Position numbers and translations under genes: made by a program
Notes under the pieces: model-generated
Told to the model about the DNA's origin: nothing
Database searches by the model: none
The model's input: only the letters and a program-made list of their open reading frames with translations
In this document: positions 54,465 to 62,229 of the stretch, in pieces
Layout of the letters: each line of letters begins with the position of its first letter
Numbering within the stretch: position 1 is the stretch's first letter
Origin: Flavobacterium bernardetii
GTDB lineage: Bacteria; Bacteroidota; Bacteroidia; Flavobacteriales; Flavobacteriaceae
Length of the DNA: 64,000 nt
Direction: 5' to 3'
Assembly (NCBI RefSeq): GCF_011305415.1
Contig: NZ_JAANOQ010000007.1
Location: 144,547-208,546, forward strand

Positions 54465-55941
54465 TATGTATACGATAGAAGAAATACAAAACTTTAAAGG
54501 CAAATACCCAAAACAATTGTGGTATTTGTTTACAGTAGAAATGTGGGAACGTTTTTGCTTTTATGGAATGCGCGGTGTACTTACGTTTTTTATGGTAGAT
54601 CAATTACTCCTAAAAGATGATGCTGCGAACTTACAATACGGTGCTATTCAAGCATTTGTTTATGCTTTTACATTTATCGGTGGTATTTTTGCGGATAAAG
54701 TTTTAGGCTTTAAAAAGTCCTTATTTTTTGGTGGAATTGTTATGATTCTAGGGAATTTATTAATTGCCTTTTCTCCTCAAGATATGTTTTACTATGGTAT
54801 TGCTTTTTCAATTATTGGGACTGGTTTTTTTAAACCAAATATTTCATCAATGGTTGGTGAATTATACGATGAAAAAGATCCACGACGTGATGCAGGATTC
54901 GGAATGTTTTATGCCGGAATAAATATTGGTGGCTTTTTAGGTGGTATATTATGTATTTATTTAGGGAAATTCTATTCTTGGCAATTGTGCTTTCTTGCCG
55001 CAGCAATTGTTATGATTTTTGGTTTATTAACCTTCTTATTTACTAAAAAACATTTAGGTCCGATTGGAGATTCTCCTTTGTTAGAAATGCCAGAATCTAA
55101 AAGAAGAGTTAGAGAAATTGCCGTTTATGTTGGTTCTTTAATTAGTATTCCATTCATTTACACCATGGTGATTAATACTGATTATACTGATTATTTCATG
55201 TATACTATTGGAATAATTGCACTTCTATATTTCATTTATGAATTAGTTAAACTTGGAAATGTTAGCTTACAGAAAAAATTAATTGCAGCATTTGCATTCA
55301 TTTTTTTCTATTTATTGTTTAACGCGATATATGAACAAAGCGGCGGATCCTTATCATTATTTGCGAAAGACAATTTAACTAACAATTTATTAGGCTTTAC
55401 AATTGATCCAAATGCTGTTAACAATAGCTCTAACACATTGTTTGTAATTATTTTAAGCCCACTAATAGGATTATTATGGTTATGGCTTGCCAAAATGAAA
55501 TTAGAACCAAATACATTAATTAAATTTGGAATTGGATTTTTATTTCTTTCTGCATCTTTCTATATTTTTTACTACACCAAGTTTTTCGCAAACGCTGAAG
55601 GAATAACTTCATTAAATGTCTTTACGTTTGCTTACTTTATAACAACAATTGGAGAATTATGTTTAGGACCAATTGGAATGTCTATTATCACAAAACTTTC
55701 TCCAAAAAGATTATTTGGAATGATGATGGGATTATGGTTTTTAGCAAGTGCTTTTGGGCAATTAGCGGCAGGGAAATTAGGAGCTGCTATTTCTCAATCC
55801 AATGAAGGAACAACTTTGGTAACAAAATTACAATCCTATACTGATGGCTATTATCAATTGGCAATTTATGCTTTAGTTGCAGGAATCGTTTTAATTGTTA
55901 TTTCGCCATTAGTTAAAAAATTAATGCAAGATGTTAAGTAA
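54451..55941 (+). CDS. POT family oligopeptide transporter 3
   Basis: 496 residues, or 491 if the second ATG at 54466 is used; the first ATG overlaps the end of transporter 2 by 14 bases, which favours coupled translation. Motifs EMWERFCFYG and FYAGINIGGFLG mark it as POT. It is the shortest of the three and lacks the additional hydrophilic segment. A thioredoxin-like gene follows after 58 bases. Confidence 0.94.
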   Translation: MESTSMYTIEEIQNFKGKYPKQLWYLFTVEMWERFCFYGMRGVLTFFMVDQLLLKDDAANLQYGAIQAFVYAFTFIGGIFADKVLGFKKSLFFGGIVMILGNLLIAFSPQDMFYYGIAFSIIGTGFFKPNISSMVGELYDEKDPRRDAGFGMFYAGINIGGFLGGILCIYLGKFYSWQLCFLAAAIVMIFGLLTFLFTKKHLGPIGDSPLLEMPESKRRVREIAVYVGSLISIPFIYTMVINTDYTDYFMYTIGIIALLYFIYELVKLGNVSLQKKLIAAFAFIFFYLLFNAIYEQSGGSLSLFAKDNLTNNLLGFTIDPNAVNNSSNTLFVIILSPLIGLLWLWLAKMKLEPNTLIKFGIGFLFLSASFYIFYYTKFFANAEGITSLNVFTFAYFITTIGELCLGPIGMSIITKLSPKRLFGMMMGLWFLASAFGQLAAGKLGAAISQSNEGTTLVTKLQSYTDGYYQLAIYALVAGIVLIVISPLVKKLMQDVK

Positions 55942-55942
55942 C

Positions 55943-55974
55943 TTGTGTTTAAACATACAATTTGTATATATTTG
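55943..55974 (+). promoter_or_regulatory. promoter of the thioredoxin-like gene
   Basis: TTG (55943-55945), 21 bases, then TATATTTG (55967-55974), an exact Bacteroidota promoter, placed in the gap after transporter 3. Confidence 0.72.
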
Positions 55975-55999
55975 TAAAATAAATTTAAGATAATATCAA

Positions 56000-56461
56000 A
56001 TGAAAAAAATAATCTTAGTATTCGCGTTTTTAATTAGCGGATTTATAGCTCAAGCTCAAGAATTAAATTGGTATACTGATATGTCAAAAGCAACGGAAGC
56101 TTCCTTAAAAGAAAATAAACCTTTGCTATTGTTTTTCACAGGTTCTGACTGGTGTGGTTGGTGTACAAAATTACAAAAAGATGTTTTAAAAACTACTGAA
56201 TTTGCAAATTGGGCAATGCAAAATGTAATTTTAGTAGAATTAGATTTCCCAAGAAGAACACCACAAGATCAAAATTTAAAAATGCAAAACCAACAATTAG
56301 CTCAAACTTTTGGCATTCAAGGTTATCCTACTGTTTGGTTTGTTAATCCAATAAAAGGGGAAGATAACCAAGTGAATTTAACTGGTTTAGGTTCATTAGG
56401 ATATGATAAATCAGCAACAACTTGGATTGCAAATGCTAATACATTTTTACCAAAAAAATAA
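56000..56461 (+). CDS. exported thioredoxin-family protein
   Basis: 153 residues: signal peptide (KKIILVFAFLISGFIAQAQ), then a thioredoxin fold with the redox motif WCGWC in TGSDWCGWCTKL (about residues 48-59) and the cis-proline loop GYPTVWFV. It acts in the periplasm, probably as a reductase or isomerase of disulfides. It has its own promoter and a terminator that lies in the 3' end of the opposing comEC gene. Confidence 0.92.
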   Translation: MKKIILVFAFLISGFIAQAQELNWYTDMSKATEASLKENKPLLLFFTGSDWCGWCTKLQKDVLKTTEFANWAMQNVILVELDFPRRTPQDQNLKMQNQQLAQTFGIQGYPTVWFVNPIKGEDNQVNLTGLGSLGYDKSATTWIANANTFLPKK

Positions 56462-56464
56462 AGA

Positions 56465-58474
56465 TTAATTCAATCTATAAAATCCCTTTTCGGCTGTGGC
56501 ATGAAAAGGGATTTTTTCTTGCTCACAAGTTACCTTCCAGAGTTTTACATAACTTTTATAATTGGAACCATCTGCAATAATTTCCTTGGGTCTTATAGTC
56601 GCAATTAATCGCTTTAAATTAATTTTTGGAGATTGCGTCAACACCACAACTTCTGGTTTTTGCATCGAATTATAAACACCCAAACTGTCAATACAAAGTA
56701 TCTTTTTCTTGAAAGCAAATACATTTTTTACAGGTTCAACACGATAGTTTTTTACGAATTTACCTCGTGTGTACGATTCAATAGTTTGTTTAGAATTGAT
56801 TATATCATCGGTATAAAAAACAGCAGAATTATTTTTAGTTTCCACGAAAAGATTGTGTTTCATCACATTAAAAACCACAAATTCATCATTACCTTTTTCA
56901 TTAGAATTCAAAAAGAAATAACCCATTTGAAATAGTAAAACAGCAACTAAAATTGGACTCAAATTCTTAACTTTCGGATGGTAAACAAAATAAATTAAAC
57001 AGCCGATTATTACATATAAAAGTACGACTAACACTTCGTGAAAAGCGATATTCTTAATTATAAAAGTTTCGAATTGAACAATCCAAGCTGTAAAATTATT
57101 CATCCAATCAATTAACATATTTACGAAAAGACTCAAATAAACAGCAACTTTAGGAAGTAAAAAATTGAACGGAATTAAAACCAATCCTACAACTAAAATT
57201 ATACTTGACAGCGGAATCGCAATTAAATTCGCCACCAAAAACAACAACGGAAATTGTCCGAAATAATACAAGGTCAAGGGCAACACGCCAATTTGCGCCA
57301 CTAATGAAATCAATAATAACGACTTGGTTTCTCGTACAATATAATATTTCGAATAACTGTATTTTCGAACAAAAGGTTGAAAAACAACAATGCTTAAAAC
57401 GGCTGCGAAACTCAATTGAAATCCAACATCAAACAGATAATTTGGATTATATAACAATAAAAACATCGCGGATAACGCTAATGAATTGTAAATATTAGAT
57501 TGTCGGTTTAAGATTTTTGCAAAAGCAATAATGGAAAACAACACCGCTGCACGAACTATTGAAGCAGAAAATCCAGCTAAAACAGCGTAAAACCACAACA
57601 CCGATAATGAAATTAAAAAGATGTACACTTTTCCTTTTTTCAAGCGTTGTAAAGGTTTGGTTAACCAAAGTACAATTCCGTAAATTAACGCAATATGTAA
57701 ACCAGAAATAGCCAAAATATGTATAATTCCGGCTTGTGTATAACTGTTACTCAATTCTTTTGATAACTCCGTTTTTTCACCAAAAAGCAACGCCATTAAT
57801 AAATTATAATTGTCTGATTTGAAACTATCAATTGGATAACTTTTTAATAATTTCGACTTAATTACATTGATATAATGATAAAAATTAGCATTCGCAGAAA
57901 CTTCCAACTTATCCGTTTCTTTTAGTTTTACTTCATGAAAAACATTCTGATTTTGTAAATATTTAGAATAATCAAATTGATGTGGATTAAATGAATTTTG
58001 AAGTAATTTCGGAGTTTCAAAAAACTTGATTTTATTTCCAACCTCAACAACTTTCTTAGCCTTTTTCGGAACATAAAAAATGAATTTTCCACTACAATTT
58101 TGCTCATTTATAGAAGTGGTTTTCAGTATAAATTTATCGTAATAAACCGTTGATTTTAATTTTTCTGAAACAATTCCCTGAACAATATTTTTCTCTGAAA
58201 GGAAATTTAAAAAATGAGTTGACGAATTAATTTCTCGATGTAAATACGTTGAAAACATCCCGAAAGTAAGACTTAAAATCAGAACGAAACTCTCAAAAAA
58301 ATGACTTTGAAATTTCTTTTTAGCGTTCAAAAAGTAAGAAATTCCAAAACCAATCGCACTAAAAATTATTCCAATAAGAATAGAATTAATAGTTAAATTA
58401 AAGAAATTCTGCGTTAAAACTCCAATAACAAAACCAGAAAGTACTGGAACAATTGGAAACTTAATAAAATTCAT
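56465..58474 (-). CDS. comEC: ComEC/Rec2 family competence protein
   Basis: 669 residues. N-terminal membrane and OB-like region (DUF4131-like, about 1-200), then a hydrophobic Competence domain (about 220-500, with AGIIHILAISGLHIALIYG), then a C-terminal part (about 530-669). ComEC forms the inner-membrane DNA channel for transformation. In many bacteria the C-terminal metallo-beta-lactamase domain carries HxHxDH; no such motif is visible here, so that domain seems degenerate. The gene converges on the thioredoxin-like gene with a 3-base gap. NlpC follows upstream after 6 bases. Confidence 0.92.
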   Translation of the reverse strand: MNFIKFPIVPVLSGFVIGVLTQNFFNLTINSILIGIIFSAIGFGISYFLNAKKKFQSHFFESFVLILSLTFGMFSTYLHREINSSTHFLNFLSEKNIVQGIVSEKLKSTVYYDKFILKTTSINEQNCSGKFIFYVPKKAKKVVEVGNKIKFFETPKLLQNSFNPHQFDYSKYLQNQNVFHEVKLKETDKLEVSANANFYHYINVIKSKLLKSYPIDSFKSDNYNLLMALLFGEKTELSKELSNSYTQAGIIHILAISGLHIALIYGIVLWLTKPLQRLKKGKVYIFLISLSVLWFYAVLAGFSASIVRAAVLFSIIAFAKILNRQSNIYNSLALSAMFLLLYNPNYLFDVGFQLSFAAVLSIVVFQPFVRKYSYSKYYIVRETKSLLLISLVAQIGVLPLTLYYFGQFPLLFLVANLIAIPLSSIILVVGLVLIPFNFLLPKVAVYLSLFVNMLIDWMNNFTAWIVQFETFIIKNIAFHEVLVVLLYVIIGCLIYFVYHPKVKNLSPILVAVLLFQMGYFFLNSNEKGNDEFVVFNVMKHNLFVETKNNSAVFYTDDIINSKQTIESYTRGKFVKNYRVEPVKNVFAFKKKILCIDSLGVYNSMQKPEVVVLTQSPKINLKRLIATIRPKEIIADGSNYKSYVKLWKVTCEQEKIPFHATAEKGFYRLN
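56481..56518 (+). terminator. terminator of the thioredoxin-like gene inside the comEC 3' end
   Basis: AATCCCTTTTC (56481-56491) pairs with GAAAAGGGATT (56503-56513) around an 11-base loop, followed by a T-run on the plus strand. It lies within the last codons of the oppositely oriented comEC gene. Confidence 0.85.
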
Positions 58475-58480
58475 ATGATT

Positions 58481-59152
58481 TTATTCAAGAATCCTGTTTA
58501 CACCTACAAAAGTTCTTGCATAATAATTTTCTGCTGTTGAAGAATAAATTACACCGCTACTTGTAGATGAATGTATGAATTTTATAATTCCATCTGAGTT
58601 TTCAGTAACAATTCCAACATGACTCACTCCGCCTCCACTCGTATTAAAGAAAATTAAATCGCCGGCTTTGGCTTCACTTTTCAAAATGCGTTTTCCACTT
58701 CTTGCCATTTCATGTGAACTCCTTGGTAACTCAATATCAAACTGACTCAAGGTATAATTTACGAATCCAGAACAATCAAAACCAGCTGGACTAGAACCTC
58801 CACCACGGTATGGCGAGCCTAAATTTTCCGCGGCTACATTTAAAATTTGGTGTTTTATATAATCCGAAACTTCGAATGTTGGGGTAAAATCTTGTGGTGT
58901 TTCTTCTTCAACAACCACTTTGATTTTCGATTTTTCTACACTATCATTAAAAGCAATTTTTTTAGCTTTCTCAAGTGCTCTTAATTCTTTTTTGTTGGGT
59001 TTTACAGGTTTATCTAAACCTTTTTTTTCTGTGTAACTATAAGCACCAATTTTTACTGCATCATTTTTTGAAGTAATAATAGTTGGCCTTTGTGTTGATT
59101 TACAACTATATAAAAAAATAGTTAGTAAGAATATATAAATAGAATTTTTCAA
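58481..59152 (-). CDS. NlpC/P60 family lipoprotein endopeptidase
   Basis: 223 residues with a lipoprotein signal (Cys17, LYSCKS) and an NlpC/P60 cysteine peptidase domain in the C-terminal half. The catalytic residues are Cys127 in AGFDCSGF, His178 in VSHVGIV and His194 in FIHSSTSSG. Such enzymes cut gamma-D-Glu-DAP bonds in peptidoglycan and may also act on other substrates. The start is TTG; no ATG is available upstream. comEC follows after 6 bases. Confidence 0.9.
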   Translation of the reverse strand: MKNSIYIFLLTIFLYSCKSTQRPTIITSKNDAVKIGAYSYTEKKGLDKPVKPNKKELRALEKAKKIAFNDSVEKSKIKVVVEEETPQDFTPTFEVSDYIKHQILNVAAENLGSPYRGGGSSPAGFDCSGFVNYTLSQFDIELPRSSHEMARSGKRILKSEAKAGDLIFFNTSGGGVSHVGIVTENSDGIIKFIHSSTSSGVIYSSTAENYYARTFVGVNRILE

Positions 59153-59182
59153 GTTTTCAATGTTTTAATGGCTGCGAATTTA

Positions 59183-59190
59183 CAAATTTA
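59183..59190 (-). promoter_or_regulatory. putative -7 element (TAAATTTG) of the nlpC-comEC unit
   Basis: The minus strand reads TAAATTTG, fitting the consensus 30 bases before the NlpC start. It overlaps the stop codon of the thioredoxin-fold gene. Confidence 0.5.
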
Positions 59191-59562
59191 TTTTATAGTT
59201 TTTAAAAACTTAGGTAAGTCTTCATGACTATGTGATACTTTTCCATTGATAACAATTATTGGAAACGTAATGCTTTTAGGTAGACTTTTATCTTCTTTAA
59301 TTAAATTCCAAATTTTAGCTCTATCATCAGCACTATCATATTTTAATTCATTAAAAACAATCTTATTCTTTTTAAAATAGGAAATCGATTCTTCGCATCT
59401 TGGACAAGCCTTTTTTGTCATTATAAAAACACCTTTATTAAGATTTGCTACAGGAATTTTAAGTGTAGGTGAAGCATTTTCTTTCTTTTTGACTGTTGGA
59501 TTTTGCTGCGAAAAAGAAGCAATATAAAACAGAAGAATAATTAAAAATACAATATTTTTCAT
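59188..59562 (-). CDS. exported glutaredoxin/thioredoxin-fold protein
   Basis: 124 residues: signal peptide (KNIVFLIILLFYIASFSQ) and a short glutaredoxin-like fold with the redox motif CPRC in TKKACPRCEESI (about residues 52-63) and the cis-proline segment SITFPIIVING. It probably acts in the periplasm as a small disulfide oxidoreductase. It directly follows lpxB (stop and start adjacent), so the two are cotranscribed. Confidence 0.85.
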   Translation of the reverse strand: MKNIVFLIILLFYIASFSQQNPTVKKKENASPTLKIPVANLNKGVFIMTKKACPRCEESISYFKKNKIVFNELKYDSADDRAKIWNLIKEDKSLPKSITFPIIVINGKVSHSHEDLPKFLKTIK

Positions 59563-60681
59563 TTAGTTCTTTTTAATGGTATTAATTATCAAATTGGCCG
59601 TTTTTGAACTGGCTCCTTTTCCGCCTAATTTTTGTTCTAAAATAGTATATTGAGATAAAATTTCTTCTCTTTGATTTCCAGAAATAATCTTATTCAATTC
59701 CACTTCTAAGTTTTTCGTATTGAGTTCTTTTTGAATTAATTCTTTCACGACTTCTTTGTCCATAATCAAATTCACCAAAGAAATAAATTTCAAAGTAATA
59801 ATACGTTTGGCTATTTCATACGAAATTCGATTGGCTTTATAACATACTATTTGTGGCACTTTGAACAAAGCGGTTTCTAAAGTCGCCGTTCCTGAAGTGA
59901 CTAAAGCCGCATGAGAAACACTTAATAAATCGTAGGTTTTATTACTTACGAAATTTACGTTTTCCGTAGTTAAAAATTGCTTATAAAACTCATAATCCTG
60001 ACTTGGAGCACCAGCAATTACGAATTGATATTCTGAAAATTTATCAACAACAGAAAGCATAATCGAAAGCATTTTTTCAATTTCTTGTTTTCTACTTCCT
60101 GGCAATAAAGCGATGATTGGTTTTTGCGACAACTTATTTTCAGCTGTGAATTTTTCAAACGTAGTTTTTTCTCTGTTAGAAATCGCATCAATTAAAGGAT
60201 GACCCACAAATTCAACTGGAAAATTATGCTTTTTCTCATAAAAATCTTTTTCGAAAGGCAAAATCACATACATTTTATCTACATCACGCTTGATTTCTTT
60301 AATACGATTTTCCTTCCAAGCCCAAATTTGTGGTGAAATATAATATTGATTTTGAATGCCTAATTTCTTAGCCCATTTCGCAATTCGCATATTAAATCCG
60401 GGATAATCTATGTAAATTAAAGTATCTGGTTGAAACTGAAGAATGTCTTTTTTACAAACAGAAATATTACCTAAAATGGTTCGCAAATTCATAATCACTT
60501 CGGCAAAACCCATAAAAGCTAAATCGCGATAATGTTTCACTAAAGTTCCGCCTACATTTTGCATTAAATCACCACCCCAAAAACGAATTTCGGCAGTTGG
60601 ATCTTTCACTAAAATAGCTTTCATTAAGTTGGAACCGTGTAAATCGCCAGAAGCTTCACCAGCTATTATGTAATATTTCAT
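59563..60681 (-). CDS. lpxB: lipid-A-disaccharide synthase
   Basis: 372 residues; joins UDP-2,3-diacylglucosamine and lipid X to give the tetraacyl disaccharide of lipid A. The opening MKYYIIAGEASGDLHGSNL and internal IALLPGSRKQEIEKM and TSGTATLETALFKVPQIV segments are family hallmarks. The gene often sits next to surE in Flavobacterium, but here the upstream neighbour is a serine hydrolase. A small thioredoxin-fold gene follows with no gap. Confidence 0.97.
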   Translation of the reverse strand: MKYYIIAGEASGDLHGSNLMKAILVKDPTAEIRFWGGDLMQNVGGTLVKHYRDLAFMGFAEVIMNLRTILGNISVCKKDILQFQPDTLIYIDYPGFNMRIAKWAKKLGIQNQYYISPQIWAWKENRIKEIKRDVDKMYVILPFEKDFYEKKHNFPVEFVGHPLIDAISNREKTTFEKFTAENKLSQKPIIALLPGSRKQEIEKMLSIMLSVVDKFSEYQFVIAGAPSQDYEFYKQFLTTENVNFVSNKTYDLLSVSHAALVTSGTATLETALFKVPQIVCYKANRISYEIAKRIITLKFISLVNLIMDKEVVKELIQKELNTKNLEVELNKIISGNQREEILSQYTILEQKLGGKGASSKTANLIINTIKKN

Positions 60682-60761
60682 AGATACTTTTTAGTCAACT
60701 CTGTCAAAATTCAAAACTTTGAAAGAGTTTTTAAATAATTATTCGGCTAAGATAAAGATTT

Positions 60762-62078
60762 CTATTCTTTAGTGAAATTAAATTTTTTCTGACCTTGTTT
60801 TAAAACAAAACCCTCTTTTGAGAAATCCATTTCAATACCACCAGCTTGAAAATAAAAAAGATCTTCACTTGCGTAAGTCAGTGGGAATTCTGGTTGCCCA
60901 GTTGCTTGTGCGTATAACTCGCCATTCTTTTCAAAAATTTTAACTTTTAAAGTAATATCTGTAGAAGCATAAGTACCAACATAATCTTTAATTTTCTCCG
61001 GATTTAAAGTTTCAAAAACTGGAAAACGATAAGGTGATTTGTAGTAAATACTCAAAATACCAAGCATAATATCATTTTGACTATAATTTACGCCGTTTGA
61101 AATGAATGAAATCGTCATGTCATCTTGCTGATAATAACCCATTGTAGCTTCAAAACCTTCAATTCTTCCATTATGACCGAAGAATTTTCTTTCCCCAAAA
61201 GGAAAACGAATTAAAGCCATTCCGTAGGTTTCTTTCAATGTTTTCATCAATTCAAATGAAGCTGGACTCACTAAATTTCCTTTAAATAAGGCACGAATAA
61301 ATTGAGTTAAATCTTCTGGTGTAGAAATAATTCCACCAGATGAAAAGTCTAAGTCATTATTTCTTTCATCAATTTGATCCCAATATTCACCATTAAAAGT
61401 GTACGAATAACTTTCTCTTTTCGTAACATCCTTTTTTTCGCTAGTATAATACGTATTCTTTAAACCTAACTTGTCGGTGATTCTGATTTTTAAATTTTCA
61501 GCATACGATTTTTTAGTTGCTTTTTCAATAATTAACCCTAAAACATAATAATTAGAATTACTGTTTTCATGCTTAGAATTTGGTTCGAACGTAGAAGGAT
61601 AATTTTCAATTTTCTTAAAAATTAACTCTTTCATATTTGGTTTACCCAAAACATCCGTTAACGTCGCATCAGCTGTGGTATAATCTCTAATTCCAGTTCG
61701 TTGGTACAATAATTGTTCGATAGTAATTTTATCGGCGTTTTCAATTTTTGGAAAAAATTTACTTAATTTAGTGGTTAACAAAATCTTTTTTTCGTCTACT
61801 AATTGCATAATCATTGCCGCCGTAAACGTTTTGGTGATAGAACCTATTTTATATTTTGTCCCACCATTGGCTCTAATACCTTTTGTAGCTTCAGAATAAC
61901 CATAAGCTTGTTTAAAAACTACTTCATCGCCTTGCATAATACAAAGCGAACCCATAAACTTATCATGTTCATTCAAATGATTTAAAAGACTATCAATACG
62001 CGCTAAACTCGCAGTTGCTTCTTGAGCAAAAGTAACTACTGAAAGAAATAAAAATAAAATGGTAAGTTGTTTTTTCAT
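60762..62078 (-). CDS. exported serine hydrolase (beta-lactamase/DD-peptidase-like)
   Basis: 438 residues with a signal peptide (about 1-19). The acyl-enzyme serine lies in the SxxK motif SITK (KIGSITKTFTAAM), with the tyrosine motif region TYAS... and a C-terminal glycine-rich part FFGHNGRIEGF. This is the class C beta-lactamase/PBP4-like fold common to esterases and peptidases; I would not call it a beta-lactamase. The ATG start at 62078 is preceded by a weak promoter region. Confidence 0.9.
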   Translation of the reverse strand: MKKQLTILFLFLSVVTFAQEATASLARIDSLLNHLNEHDKFMGSLCIMQGDEVVFKQAYGYSEATKGIRANGGTKYKIGSITKTFTAAMIMQLVDEKKILLTTKLSKFFPKIENADKITIEQLLYQRTGIRDYTTADATLTDVLGKPNMKELIFKKIENYPSTFEPNSKHENSNSNYYVLGLIIEKATKKSYAENLKIRITDKLGLKNTYYTSEKKDVTKRESYSYTFNGEYWDQIDERNNDLDFSSGGIISTPEDLTQFIRALFKGNLVSPASFELMKTLKETYGMALIRFPFGERKFFGHNGRIEGFEATMGYYQQDDMTISFISNGVNYSQNDIMLGILSIYYKSPYRFPVFETLNPEKIKDYVGTYASTDITLKVKIFEKNGELYAQATGQPEFPLTYASEDLFYFQAGGIEMDFSKEGFVLKQGQKKFNFTKE

Positions 62079-62229
62079 CGTTATTCTGTTTTAATAATTT
62101 GTGTGTTTTTTGTGCAAAATGTTACGAGTTGGTTTTGAAACATTTATATCTATAACGAAATTTACGAAATAGAATTGCATACAAAAACCAAAATTTTCTC
62201 GTTTATACAAATATCAGTACTTTTACCGT

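Noticed and set aside
60762..62078. Beta-lactamase resistance gene
   Set aside because: The SxxK serine hydrolase fold is shared with esterases and peptidases, and no feature identifies it as a true beta-lactamase.
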